From Zygnema cylindricum (lineage: Eukaryota > Streptophyta > Zygnematophyceae > Zygnematales > Zygnemataceae): DNA of 62,000 nucleotides. Shown here piece by piece: positions 1-9,820 of this stretch. How positions within the stretch are numbered: position 1 is the first letter of the stretch; each line of letters begins with the position of its first letter. The DNA lies in the NCBI GenBank assembly GCA_037447655.1, contig JBBHKE010001526.1, positions 1 through 62,000 on the forward strand, in the 5' to 3' direction. The notes under the pieces are model-generated. The model saw nothing but the letters and a program-made list of their open reading frames with translations. It did no database searches and was not told the origin of the DNA. Both the position numbers and the translations under genes were made by a program.

Positions 1-2
1 GG

Positions 3-464
3 GAATCCGAGGACGAGGACGATGAGCTCCTATTAAATGAGGAGTTGGAGGCGAAAAACGAGGTAAAAATTCCACGAAAGCAAAAATGTGCTTTCCGTGG
101 ATTGAAATGTGAAGCAAGTTGGATTTTAGATTCAAATCTCTCCATACACATGTGTAAGGATAAACACCTGTTCACTAAGACAAGAAAGATTCATTGCGTA
201 GAAATAAAGTACAGGGATAGGAGGATAGCCACTACTACTCGTGTAAGATCGGTAGATCTGAAAGTGTTGGTAGAAGGAAAGACATCCATAGTTACATTCT
301 CCGATGTATTGTTTATTCTGGAGCTGAACAAAAACCTCATCTCTATATCTGTATTAGATGATAAGGGTTTTGATACAAGGACTAGGAAAATAGTCTTTAC
401 AGCTAGTTTTGAGGAGGAATTTTATTTCACCCCTAAAAAGGTAGCCAAGGGATGTTTAGGCTGA
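3..464 (+). pseudogene. Copia-1 protease and start of pre-integrase region
   Basis: The frame is open from the window edge, so no start codon belongs to it. It begins with an acidic stretch typical of the gag-protease junction, then KIPRKQKCAF, which Copia-A also has (IPRRQKCAF), then SWILDSNLSIHMCKD, which corresponds to the aspartic-protease motif of Copia-A (WIIDSGVSMHKCKD). The catalytic DSG triad has become DSN here, so the protease would be inactive. LFILELNKNLISISVLDDKGF matches the end of the protease domain (consensus LYIPQLSKNLISTAVL). The frame ends at a TGA and the polyprotein continues in the overlapping frame, implying a frameshift near 452. Copia protease normally processes Gag-Pol; this copy is a relic. 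Confidence 0.8.
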
Positions 465-856
465 TTTTAAGCAATGAAATGAAGAAACTTTATTATGCTG
501 GTGTTCATGATATAATGTTGTGGCATAAGAGGCTTCGGCGTGTGAATCTAGATAAGTTAAGAGAGATGAAAAAGATGGGAGTAGTGGAAGGGATTTTGTT
601 TGGTGAGAGTGAGAATCTAAGTGATTGTAGTGGATGTGCTCAAGGAAAAGCACACAGGTTACCCTTCTCAAAAACAACAACCTATCATGGAGAAAAGATT
701 ATAGATTTAGTACACACAAATATTTGGGGACCGGCCAAAGTGCCTTCAGCCGGGGATAAGAGATTTATGATGACTATCACTGATGATTGGTCTCGGTATT
801 CCAGGGTGTATTTTTTGAAAAATAAGTCAGAGGCTCAGGAATGTTTTAGACAATAA
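452..856 (+). pseudogene. Copia-1 GAG-pre-integrase and integrase N-terminal part
   Basis: It continues the polyprotein. The zinc-binding HHCC-type module is visible as WHKRLRRVNLDKLREMKK followed by CSGCAQGKAHRLPF. The start of the integrase core follows: VHTNIWGPAK, where the usual catalytic HTD has become HTN, and then MMTITDDWSRYSRVYFL. Loss of the first catalytic Asp of the D,D,E triad indicates an inactive integrase. The frame stops at a TAA (854-856) where relatives continue. Confidence 0.8.
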
Positions 857-1375
857 AAAGCATGGCGTGAAAAACACCATGAAACCCCAATCAAGAAAGT
901 AAGGAGTGACATTGGTGGAGATTATACCTCTAACCAGTTTAAAGATTTTCTAAGGGAAGATGGAGTCCAACACTAAAAGACAGTTCCAAAAAACTTGGAA
1001 AATAATGGGGTAGCTGAAAGATAGAATAGAACACCAAGTGATAGTGCTAGAAATATGTTGTTGGATAAAAAGATAGGAAAAATGTTTTTGGCCGAAGCAA
1101 ATGAACTTTGCTAATTACCTCAAAAATAGAGTTCTTACTTTAGCGGTAAAAAGGCCAAACACCTTATGACAGATGAACCAGACGGAAACCAGACATATCC
1201 CACTTAAAGGTTTTTTGCAGTCAAGTGTTCAGTCTAGATACAAATCGGTCTAATTGGAAGCTAGATCATAAAGAAAAAACCAGGGCACTTATTTAGATAT
1301 GATGAGGATATAAAACAATACAGAGTTTATGATCTAAAAAGGGAAGATATAATCTTAGTAAAGCATGTAGTAGTT
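857..1375 (+). pseudogene. Copia-1 integrase core and C-terminal remnant, many stops
   Basis: No long frame exists here, but short in-frame pieces align with the Copia-A integrase: VRSDIGGDYTSNQFKDFL (second catalytic Asp), then NNGVAER (third catalytic residue, Glu), then pieces equivalent to MLSDKRIRLQFWAE and SLRVFG. Several stops and frameshifts interrupt them. The final part reads YRVYDLKREDIILVKHVVV and leads straight into the next open frame at 1376. Confidence 0.7.
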
Positions 1376-1906
1376 ATGGATGAAAGAAAGTCTATGGATC
1401 CTTTCAAGTATATAAAGTCACTAAAAATCAGATTTGAGTTAGAAAATTCCGATGACTTTGAGCTTCCTAACTATCCTGGTTTCAGAGAAGATGACATTCT
1501 CATAGGTACAAATCAGACTAAGAAGGACTCGACCATGGAAATTCCACTGACAACTCTACCCGAAGTGGAAGACGTGGTGGAAATTGATTCGGAATCGAGG
1601 GACAGGGGAGAAGTCGTGATTGTTCAAAAGAACCCACGGGAACCATCTATTCCGGCCACAAATTTTGAGGGAGGAAGGAGAAGTAGCAAAAGGTTGCAAG
1701 AAAAACAAGTTAATAAAAAGGTTACAAAACTATCTCATCCGGATGAACCTCAAACTTATGGAGAGGCGGTGAATTGTCCAGAAAGGAACCGGTGGAAGAA
1801 AGCCATCAATGAGGAGATGGCCTCAATTATGGCAGCAGATACTTGGGAGCTAGTGGTTTGTTTATCTAACCAAAAACTAATTGGTTGTAATTGGTTGTTC
1901 AAATAA
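1376..1906 (+). pseudogene. Copia-1 integrase-RT linker and RT N-terminus
   Basis: An acidic low-complexity linker is followed by the hallmark region before the RT: IPATNFEGGRRSSKRLQEKQ, then SHPDEPQTYGEAVNCPERNR, EEMASIMAADTWELV and GCNWLFK. This corresponds to the RVT_2 (Copia RT) N-terminal signature (usual wording GCKWVFK). It ends at a TAA where relatives continue KLNPDNTIERYKARLVAKG. Clear partner pieces exist in Copia-A (9320-9892) and Copia-C. Confidence 0.8.
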
Positions 1907-2279
1907 AAACTAAACCCAGATAACACAATTGAGCGCTACAAGGCCCAGTTAGTGGCTAATGGATTCACACGGAAAGAGGGGATCGACTACAAGGAAACCT
2001 TTGCCCTAGTCGTCAGATTTCCCTCCGTCCGTATACTTCTCAGTTTGGCGGCAGCATAAGACATGGAGGTGCACCACATAAACATCAAGATAGCCTTTTT
2101 GCATGGAGAATTGGAAGAGGAGATCTCCATGCGACAACCCAAAGGATTTGTGGAGCAAGGAGAGGTGAGTAGGGTATGCACGCTGATTAAATATTTTTAA
2201 GGTTTGAAGCACGCGCCCCGACAATGGAATAAAAAACTTGATGAGTTTCTTACAGATCAGGGATATATCCAGATCAGCT
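1907..2279 (+). pseudogene. Copia-1 RT fingers/palm, truncated at insertion junction
   Basis: With internal stops the translation reads LNPDNTIERYKAQLVANGF, EGIDYKETFALVVRFPSVR, INIKIAFLHGELEEEI and GLKHAPRQWNKKLDEFL, and ends GYIQIS. Motif A (usual DIKTAFLHG) is damaged to NIKIAFLHG. The sequence breaks at 2279 where LTR-B begins; the missing continuation, including the YVDD motif, is at 12254. Confidence 0.8.
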
Positions 2280-3074
2280 TGTTGAAATTCATAGATTTCT
2301 AGAGTATTTTCTAGGTTTAATATGTTAGCATAAAAAGAAAAACGACAAGCAGCCTGCCTCCACCTCCTCTCTCTAACCCCCAAACTTGTTGTAGTCACTG
2401 AAGGATAGAGAGGGTGGTTGATCCATGGCTGCCCAAGTCCAACAAGCAGTTTTATTTAGTAGATTACTCTAAAAATATACATGACAGACCCGGGATTTGA
2501 TCCCGGTACCTACTGGTCGTCAGGTTGACCGACAGCAGTCAGCTTTATCAAATTAGACTAGGACCAATGGTAAATGCTATAGTATGTGATAGATATATAT
2601 ACATTTAGAAAGGAACAAATTCATTTAACTAAAACTGGATACGGCGTGCATAGATACAGTTTTATTAAAGTACGAAGTAAGACATCATTTCAAAAAAAAA
2701 TACCACGCATGTTTTTGGCAACAAAACAAATATCGCGCAAGTATTTATAACGGCTACGATTGCGTCTCATTGAGAATCTAACGGCGCACATCATCGCTCA
2801 AATCCCGGAGTGGTCACCATGGCGTTTTGTGACGTGGCATGACCTCGAACCACATGGAGAGATAACATTCGGTCATCGGAATTCCAAGGAATGTACGGAC
2901 GAGTAAACAGCAGACATGCGTCCGCTTAATAGCCTTGTTGTACATAGGCCGTACAAAAGGTACACCGGCAGTAATACTTTTTTGGTATGGTACAGTAATC
3001 TAATTGGTCCGTATTTCAATAGATAAAAGTTATTAGAAGGAATCAAGACTTAGAAAATTTTGGTAGGTAGTCAC
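2280..3074 (+). repeat. Solo LTR-B, left part
   Basis: It begins TGTTGAAATTC directly after the Copia-1 RT codons and matches the Copia-H 5' LTR (60425-61425) along its length: the GCCTGCCTCCACCTC block, the CCATGGCTGCC block, GACGTGGCATGAC, the GTACAAAAGGTACACCGG block and GACTTAGAAAATTTTGGTAG. It stops at 3074 where the end of the Copia-C LTR starts, resumes at about 5895, and finishes at 12253. No internal region of this family is present between the pieces, so it was a solo LTR before the later insertions. Confidence 0.8.
2483..2545 (-). other. tRNA-like module in LTR-B (antisense to the LTR)
   Basis: On the minus strand a T-arm-like hairpin CCGGGATCAAATCCCGG contains GGATCAAATCC, close to the B-box consensus GGTTCRANTCC. 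It sits about 200-265 bp from the LTR start. The same position and orientation is seen in the other LTRs of these families. It is not a functional tRNA gene, since I see no convincing acceptor stem. Confidence 0.5.
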
Positions 3075-4118
3075 TGAAACTGTGAGACCTCCATAAGTCC
3101 TCAGAGTGGACAGCTTCCAAGAAGCCTCTAGGGTAAACATGACCCATTTGTGTTTCAGCAAAAATAACTGCCACCCTGGCAAACAATAACTCTGACCAAC
3201 TCCACATCTGTAAAGGGAAGACTGCTTTGAGTCGATAGCAAAAAGAATCTCTAAATTTGCTCCCTTGAGCAGTAAGTTATGGAGGGTCAAAGTTGACCTT
3301 TTGTACACAAGCTCTCTGGGAGAGAGGGTCGTTTCTCCTAATTTTCTAAGTCTTATCTCTCCCACAGACTCTAACTACTCATCAACGCAACAAATCAGAT
3401 TACAGTTCCGTACACAAAAGTACAGCTGCCGGTGTACTTTCTGTACGGACACTGTACGACATGGCCTAAATGTCGACACGTGGTATGTCCGGATTCGCTC
3501 CTGTAATCCTCCGAGATGCCGCAATCCAATGTAACTCCACCACATGTCATCCGATGTGGCGATGACCACATACCACCAAAATCCTCTTCTGCAATCTCGG
3601 CGTTAATTCCAGTCGTCCGATTAAATTCACATTTAATCGTAGCCGTAATAAATACATGCGCGATATTCGTTTCATAAAAGAAATAAATGCGCGGTATTGG
3701 TTACTTTCGGTACCGTAATCCGTACTTTTACATTATTGGATCTATGTATCCCGTAAACATTTACAATTAAATGAACTATCCAAACTGATAATGTTTAATT
3801 AATTATCGAACTACATATTTTGTAACACTAGTTCTAGAGTTAACGGCTAAGGCTACCGGCTACCGGCAGTCTGCCAGCCGGCAAGTACCAGGATCAAATC
3901 CTGTTGCCGGCACATACCTTTTAGTTAAAAACCCCTAACTAATATATATTTCCCATAACCTTTGGATAGCCTAGGTAGCCATGGCTCTAGCTCCCTCTCC
4001 AATTTCTCAGTGACTGCGACAAGTTTGAGACTTGGAGAGAGAAGTTAGAGGTAGACTACCTCGGCTTCTTTCTATTTAGACCTAGAAAATACTAAAAAAT
4101 GGACCATTAATTTCTACA
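3075..4118 (-). repeat. Copia-C 3' LTR
   Basis: On the minus strand it runs from TGTAGAAATTAATGG (4118 downward) to ...GTCTCACAGTTTCA at 3075 (about 1044 bp). A purine-rich stretch (AGAAAATAACGGGAG) lies directly upstream of the start, as expected for a polypurine tract. It shares the CATAACTTACTGCTC and GATTCTTTTTGC blocks with the other LTRs. No target duplication can be tested because the 5' end is lost. Confidence 0.75.
3836..3913 (+). other. tRNA-like module in Copia-C LTR (antisense to the LTR)
   Basis: The plus strand carries GTTAACGGCTAAGGC (A-box-like) and, about 50 nt further, CAGGATCAAATCCTG, a T-arm-like hairpin with a near B-box. It lies 205-282 bp from the LTR start, antisense to the LTR, like the modules in the other LTRs. 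Acceptor pairing is not convincing, so it is tRNA-derived-looking rather than a tRNA gene. Confidence 0.55.
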
Positions 4119-4131
4119 CTCCCGTTATTTT

Positions 4132-5894
4132 CTAGTTAATCTTTAATTTCAGACCACACTTCTCCCTGCAGAAAATTAGCTTAGGGGAAGGCACAGGTTT
4201 GGTCATCATATTTGTTACCATCTCACTATCTGGTCGGTACTCTAAACTGATTATTTTGTTTTCTACTTTCTCTCTAACAAAGCTGAGTCTGATGTCCATG
4301 TGTTTGGCTTTCAAATGATGTTTAGGATTGGCAGAAATAGTGATTGCTGCCTGATTATCACAAAAAAAATTATGCACACCACTCCTAAGGTGATTAAGCT
4401 CACCAAGCAAAGACTTGACCCACATCAATTCTTTTACCGCAGAGCAAGAGGCCATATACTCAGCCTCCATGGTGGACTGAGCAATAACTTTTGTTGTTTG
4501 CTACTCCAACAGCAAGCCCCATCACCCACATATAATACATATCTCGAAATACATCTCCTCATCGGAGCATCTCCCTAAGTGGCATCACTCTAAGTAGTGA
4601 TATCAGTATTCTCCCCACCCAAATGTAACCATAGATCCCTAGTTCCTATCAAATATGTAAGGACTCTCTTAGCTGCCTCCCAATCCCTCTTAGTGGGAGC
4701 ATTTAGACTTCTACTCAACACTCCTACAGCTGCAGCTAAATTCGGCCGGGTACAATTCATAAAATAGATTAGACTTCCCACTACTTGCCTGTAAGGAATA
4801 GTCTGCATGAACTTCTGTTCTTCAAGAGATAATTCCTCGTCTAAGAATATGACTCCTTCTTCCTCACTCTGCTCACTTCTTTTCTTCAACTCCATTGGAG
4901 TTGTACAACTATTAGCTTTATCCATTTGAAATTTTTCATGTTCCCTATTGCTTCTTTTTGAGTCAATCTTATAAATTTTCTTTTTCGGTCTCTTTCTACT
5001 TGAATTCCTAAAATATATTTTGCTTCCCCCATATCCTTCACTTCAAATCTCCCCTTAAGATCGGTTTTCAGTTTATTAATTTTTCCCATTGATTTACTTA
5101 AAACAAGGAAATCATCAACATAAATTGCAAAAAATATAAAACCTTCCTTATCTTTGAAAACATAGACTGAGTGATCTGAGCTGATCCGGATATATCCCAG
5201 ACCGGTAAGAAAATCATCAAGCTTCTTATTCCAGTGTCGAGGCGCCTGTTTCAAACCATAAAGAGATTTAATCAGTCGGCATACCTTACTCTCCTCTCCT
5301 TCCTCCAGAAAATCTTCGGGTTGTCGCATGAAGATCTCCTCTTCCAATTCTCCATGCAAAAAGGTTGTCTTGATGTTTATCTGGTGCACTTCCATGTCTT
5401 TCGCTGCTGCCAGGCTAAGAAGTATGCAGACGGAGGGAAATCTTACCACCGGGGCAAAGGTTTCCTCGTAGTCAATTCCCTCCTTTTGTGTAAATCCCTT
5501 TGCCACTAGTCGGGCCTTGTAGCGCTCGATTGTGTTATCTACGTTCGGTTTTAATTTGAAAACCCACTTACAGCCGATTGGTTTTCGGTTAGGTGGACAA
5601 TCCACGAACTCCCAAGTATCGTCTGCCATAATTGAGGCCATCTCCTCATTGATGGCTGTCTTCTACCGATTTCTTTCTGGACAAGTCATCACCTATCCAT
5701 AAGTTTAAGGTTCATCTTGATGAGATAGTTTGGTTACTTTGTTATTAATCTGTTTTTCTTGCAGTCTTTTGCTACTTCTCCTTCCCCCATCAAAATCTGA
5801 GGCCGGAATAGATGGTTCTCGTGGATTCTTTTGAACAAACTCGGCTTCTCCCCTATCCTTTGATTCCGAATCAATTTCCACCACCTCTTCCGCT
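4132..5894 (-). pseudogene. Copia-C RT and RNase H remnant
   Basis: The minus-strand translation gives, in order, a linker with RSSKRLQEKQ (near 5770), MASIMADDTWEFVDC, GCKWVFKLKPNVDNTIER, INIKTTFLHGELEEEI (damaged motif A), the catalytic FAIYVDDFLVLSKS at about 5095-5135, then SLIYFMNCTRPNLAAAVG and the RNase H region with MEAEYMASCSAVKELMWV, DNQAAITISANPKHH and MMTKPVPSPK. It ends at a stop at 4132-4134, 14 bp before the LTR. Frameshifts lie near 4900 and 4560, and stops occur in the linker. It is a standard Ty1/copia RT-RNase H order, inactive. Confidence 0.85.
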
Positions 5895-6023
5895 TAGGTC
5901 TAGGCTGCACATGGTAGCATACAAATTGTCAGCTTGATTACTTGGGCAGCAGTGGCTGTGGCTTAAAGTGGGGTAGTTAATATCTATCTAGAGGCTTCCT
6001 GTATTCTGTAGTCCAATAGAGGA
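5895..6023 (+). repeat. Solo LTR-B, middle part
   Basis: This segment matches 61290-61415 of the Copia-H LTR (CAAATTGTCAG, GTGGCTTAAAGTGGG, GAGGCTTCCTGTATTCTG, GTCCAAT). It ends with GAGGA (6019-6023), the left copy of the target duplication of Copia-A. The last 12 bp of LTR-B follow the right copy, at 12242-12253. Confidence 0.85.
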
Positions 6024-6169
6024 TGTTGAAAAAAGGTAATTAATAGTTCACTTCCCTATTTTAGTTTTGTTTTAAAGAAAGAGAGTAAGGATCAAAGGCA
6101 CGCCATGGTTGTCGCCGTATTTAGAAAGTGGCAGTTTTTGCAGTTAAGGGTATTTTGGCTAAAATGATG

Positions 6170-6245
6170 CCTAGGTCTAGATCTGAACCTATGTCCTCTA
6201 GATTCTTTAAAGCATAACGCCTTAACCATTAAGGCGTTACGAAAC
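6170..6245 (-). other. tRNA-like module in Copia-A 5' LTR (antisense)
   Basis: On the minus strand CGCCTTAATGGTTAAGGCG (A-box-like) is followed after about 40 nt by ATAGGTTCAGATCTA, whose GGTTCAGATCT is one or two bases from the B-box consensus. A perfect 11-bp inverted repeat with loop CCA (6215-6239) forms the first arm. The 3' LTR has the same module at 11491-11565. It lies about 150-220 bp from the LTR start and is antisense to it. Confidence 0.55.
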
Positions 6246-6684
6246 GATATACGTGACGGGTTTCATAAATATATAAACATTAACAAAACTACTAATTAAC
6301 AGCAGACTAACCAAAAGGAGCAATTTCTGCATGTACGCGAATCTAAACCGTGTAAAATATGTTTTGATCCGACGGCCGACATAATAGCCGCCACGCGAAG
6401 TGAGCTTTTTGGCGGCATACGGATAAAGCGTCACGCGGTGCCACATTGCGCCGCATTATTTGATACCGGAGAAGATGGGAGGAGGAACCATGGTTTCCGA
6501 TATGACAAGTGTCACCTTGTAGACCTTGTCGTACAATGGTCGTACAATAAGTACATCGCCCATTGTACCTTCTTGTACTTTATAGTGTTCCTATTGGACT
6601 AGGGTTTAATAGTAGTTAGTCGTGAGTAGGCAGACCGAGACTTAGTAATATTTAGGTACCTCTCTCTCTAAGAGAGCTTGTAAC

Positions 6685-6690
6685 TATAAA
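6685..6690 (+). promoter_or_regulatory. Copia-A TATA box (LTR promoter)
   Basis: TATAAA in the context AACTATAAAGG, about 230 bp before the LTR end. The equivalent TATAAA is at 12007-12012 in the 3' LTR, and the Copia-H LTR has one at 61205-61210 in the same block. Placing the transcription start shortly downstream is inference from position. Confidence 0.55.
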
Positions 6691-6894
6691 GGTCATCTTT
6701 GACCAACCATAACTTACTGCTCAGGTGAGCAAATTCAGTGATTCTTTTTGCGTTTGACTCAGGGGAGTCTTGTCCTCACAAGGGTGAGAGTGGTCAGAAT
6801 ATTTGTGTGCCTGGGCGGCGCTTATTCAGCGGGAAAGTAGAAGGGGCAAATATTATCCTAGAGGCTTTACATAGGCTGCTCATTCTGTGGGTCA

Positions 6895-7263
6895 ATGGAG
6901 ACCACAGAATTTCAGGTTATGGGCCCACCCTCTAGGGTGCCCATATTTGATGGATCAGACTTTTTTTATTGGGAAATGATGATGGAGGGAGAACTATTTG
7001 AGAAGCATCTATGGGGCATAGTGTCTGGACAAATTCGATGCCCACCTCCACCTGGGTTTGGAGGGACACGTTTTTCTAGCACCTCCGCCTCAACAGTTGG
7101 TAGAACAGCTGCCACCATCACCTTGGATGAAGATGAGGAAGGAGAAGAGATTGTCATGGAAGGAGAAAAGGAAGGAGTTGCAACTCAAGTAACACCATTG
7201 CCGAAGGCGATACCGGCAGCAGCACCTCTAGCAACAACGACAAGGGTTCAGACCGAAAGATAA
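6895..7263 (+). pseudogene. Copia-A gag, N-terminal part (starts inside the LTR)
   Basis: The ATG at 6895 lies 20 bp before the LTR end; METTEFQ is encoded by the LTR and VMGPP by the primer-binding site. The start is supported by Copia-H, where MEDTELQVMGP begins at the homologous ATG (61406). The following residues, SRVPIFDGSDFFYWEMMMEG, resemble the N-terminal segment of copia Gag (DUF4219/UBN2-type: fdG.nf..W). The frame ends at a TAA after an acidic stretch and gag resumes further on. Gag would form the virus-like particle in the cytoplasm. Confidence 0.8.
6915..6929 (+). other. Copia-A primer-binding site, half-tRNA initiator Met type
   Basis: GGTTATGGGCCCACC directly follows the LTR. 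Its complement, GGTGGGCCCATAACC, is the anticodon-stem-loop sequence of plant initiator tRNA-Met as I remember it, not the tRNA 3' end (which would give TGGTATCAGAGC). Priming by a 5' half of tRNA-iMet is established for Drosophila copia and Ty5. The site is also coding, read as GTT ATG GGC CCA within gag. Confidence 0.8.
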
Positions 7264-8520
7264 GAGTGTGAAAAGTGGAACTACAAAGACAAGGTTGCTA
7301 AGCTCTTAATTCTTAAAAGTGTAGCAAAGGGCATTGCCATTCCCCTTATGCATGTCAAATCTTCATCTCAGATTTGGATATCACTAGTTAACAAATAAAA
7401 GAGTGGATCATTGCAACAGCAACAGTTGGCAAAAAATAAGATTGCAGTTTATACTTATAAGGGAGGATGTATGGATAATTATTGCAATGATTTAGGAGCA
7501 TTGTTTGGAGAGTTAGAGAGTGCAAGTAACTCATGGTCTGAGAGACAAAGAGTGAACACATTAATGATGAAACTACCTGAAGAGTATGAGAATATCATTA
7601 ACCGATTGCAGGACATAGGAGATAGCAATTGGAATTGGGATGACACTATGGGAATGATTTTAGTGAAAGAAAGCACCATAGAGCTTAGGAGAAGGATTCC
7701 TAGTGTTCAAGCATTGTCTGCAGGAGATGATTGGCGGAAGCGTGATGAGGAGAGAGGGAAAGATCCCTATCAAAACTTTGGTGGAAGAGGACAAGGAGGT
7801 GGCAGATTTGATAGTCAGGGGAGAGGAACTTCTCGAGGAGGATTATGTCACTTCTGCAAGAAACCGGGACACTATATGGCAGATTGTGTCAGACTTGCAG
7901 ATCTTCGACTGAAAGATGGTCAAGGAACCTCAAAGGACGGAGGAAAGAAAAAGGCTTTCCTGACTCAAGATCTTGATGATGAAGTGGAAGAAAAAACTGA
8001 ACCTGAAGAGGAGCTTGAGGAGCTTCTCCTTAATCTGAAAAACACTGAAAAGTATGTCGACATTCCACGAAGACAAAAGTGTGCTTTCGGAGGTAAGAGG
8101 GATCCACCCGAGGATGGGTGGATCATAGACTCAGGGGTTTCAATGCATAAGTGCAAAGATAAGCGGTGGTTCACTAAACTGAGAAAGATCTCAACAGTTG
8201 AGATAGAATACGGAGATGGTAGAGTAGAAACCACAAGTCTTGTTGGAACTGTTGACTTGAAGGTTCTAGTTGATGGAAAGGCCTCAATTGTAACACTCTC
8301 AGACGTTCTTTACATTCCACAACTTAGCAAGAACCTAGTCTCAACAGCTGTCCTAGATGAAAAGGAGTTTGAAACAGGAACTAGGAAAGGAATCTTCACA
8401 ACAAGCTTTGATAATGAGGTTTATTTCATAGCTGAGAAGGGCAGTCAAGGAATGTTCAGAATTGTACTTTGCAATGAAAAGAGTGTTCTCTACTTGTGTG
8501 CAAGTGAGATGATGCTTTGA
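7264..8520 (+). pseudogene. Copia-A gag C-terminus, zinc knuckle, protease, pre-integrase start
   Basis: Gag continues from 7264 (KLLILKSVAKGIAIPLMH) with a TAA at 7396-7398, and is then open from 7411. Visible in order are IAVYTYKGGCMDNYCNDLG and RQRVNTLMMKLPEEYENI (gag, UBN2-like), a Gly-rich basic stretch, the CCHC knuckle CHFCKKPGHYMADC (about 7847-7890, C-x2-C-x4-H-x4-C), an acidic spacer, the protease motif WIIDSGVSMHKCKD (about 8120-8160) with intact DSG, and LYIPQLSKNLVSTAVLDEKEF. It ends at a TGA (8518-8520) where the conserved residue is Trp (LWHKRLGH), so a single TGG to TGA change. Confidence 0.85.
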
Positions 8521-9237
8521 CATAAAAGGTTGGGGCATGTGCATCTAGATAGATTAAAGAAAATGAAGAAAAAGGGAATAGTGGAGGGTATTACTTTTGA
8601 AGATGATGAGACCTTTGATGATTGTAGTGGATGTGCCCAAGGGAAGATTCGTAGACTTCCATTTCCAAAGGCAACCACATTTAGGAGAGAGAAAGTATTA
8701 GATCTAGTTCACACTGATGTTTGGGGACCTGCTAGGTATGCTTCACATGGGGGGAAGAGATGGATGTTAACTATCACAGATAATTGGTCTAGATACACGA
8801 AGGTATACTTTCTTAGACATAAGTCAAAGGTATTAAGATGTTTCAAAGAGTATAAAGTATGAAGTGAAAAGCTACATGAAACCTCAATAAAAGAGATAAG
8901 AAGTGATAATGGGAAAGAATACACCTCAAGGGATTTTGAAGAATATCTTAAAGAAGAAGGAATTCATCATGAAAAAATTGTTCCCTATAATCCGGAACAA
9001 AATGGAGTAGCAGAAAAAGTGAATAGAACTTTAGGAGATATGTCCAGAAGTATGTTAAGTGACAAGAGGATAAGGCTGCAGTTTTGGGCTGAGTCTATGA
9101 ACTATGCTAATTTCATCAAAAATAGAGTCCTAACTTCAGCAAATAAGGAGGAAACTCCGTATGAGAGGTGGACAGGAAGAAAGCCTGATTTGTCTAGTTT
9201 GAGAGTGTTCGGAAGTCAAGTCTACAGTTTGGATTAA
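8521..9237 (+). pseudogene. Copia-A integrase
   Basis: The HHCC module reads HKRLGHVHLDRLKK...CSGCAQGKIRRLPF. The catalytic core keeps all three acidic residues: HTDVWGP (near 8714), RSDNGKEYTS (near 8904) and NPEQNGVAE (near 8994). One TGA (8860-8862) interrupts KEYKVWSEK, again a Trp codon in relatives. The C-terminal part LRVFGSQVYSLD ends at a TAA (9235-9237). Integrase would insert the cDNA and makes the 5-bp duplication seen at the flanks. The copy is inactivated by two stops only. Confidence 0.85.
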
Positions 9238-9820
9238 GGATAAGACTAAATGGAAGTTAGAGGGAAGAGGGAAACCAGGATATATTGTAGGATATGATGA
9301 GAGCACAAAAGGATACCGAGTGTATGACTTGAAAAAGAGAGATATAATTCTGGTAAAACACATAGTGGTGATGAATGAAGAGAAGTCCATTGATCCATTC
9401 AAATATAATAAGGAAGTCAAAATCATATTTGAAACGGATCAGTTTTCTGACTTTGACTTTGAAAATGAAGAGAAGGATGAGGGAGAAAAAGAAAAATCTG
9501 CAGATCTACCAAAGGAGAAGGAGGAAAGGACAACATCCGAGGCAACGCCACAATACAAAGTGGAAACCAATGAGGAACTTCATGAGACAACGGAATTGGA
9601 AGATAGGGGAGCTAAAAATCTCCCAAAACGAAACCCAAGGATGCCTTCCATACCGGCGTCCGATTTTGAAGGGGGGAGAAGAAGTAGTAAACGACTTCAA
9701 GAAAGACAAGTAAATAACCAACTCAAAAAGATGTCTCACCCAGATGAACCTCAAACATATTTAGAGGCCATAAACACTCCAGAAAGTAGCCGATGGATCA
9801 CAGATATAAATGAAAAAAAA
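9238..9820 (+). pseudogene. Copia-A integrase C-terminus and linker to RT
   Basis: The first part, DKTKWKLEGRGKPGYIVGYD and GYRVYDLKKRDIILVKHIVV, is the copia integrase C-terminal module. An acidic Glu/Lys-rich linker follows, then IPASDFEGGRRSSKRLQERQ and SHPDEPQTYLEAINTPESSR. The reading frame shifts within a run of eight A (about 9814-9821); the RT continues in the frame that opens at 9810. Confidence 0.8.

Larger units (their letters stand above)
3075..5894 (-). mobile_element. Copia-C, 5'-truncated minus-strand copia element
   Basis: It reads on the minus strand. Its 3' LTR occupies 3075-4118 (starts TGTAGAAATTAATGG, ends CACAGTTTCA) and RNase H, RT and linker coding remnants reach 5894. 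The 5' part (gag to integrase and the 5' LTR) is gone. The junction at 5894/5895 returns into LTR-B, but about 90-100 bp of LTR-B (as judged against Copia-H) are missing there, so one deletion probably removed both the 5' part of Copia-C and the adjacent LTR-B sequence. Confidence 0.8.
6024..6914 (+). repeat. Copia-A 5' LTR
   Basis: It starts TGTTGAAAAAAGG and ends at TTTCA immediately before the primer-binding site. It is equal in length to the 3' copy and differs at scattered positions, mostly in the first 200 bp. A TATAAA at 6685-6690 lies after a CTCTCTCTAAGAGAG inverted repeat and is the likely core promoter. The ATG of gag (6895) lies within this LTR. Confidence 0.9.

Noticed and set aside
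6738-6935. 65-codon frame at the end of the Copia-A LTR (similar ones at 12060 and on the minus strand at 3033 and 34444)
   Set aside because: LTR leader sequence; the frame changes between copies and is not conserved as protein.
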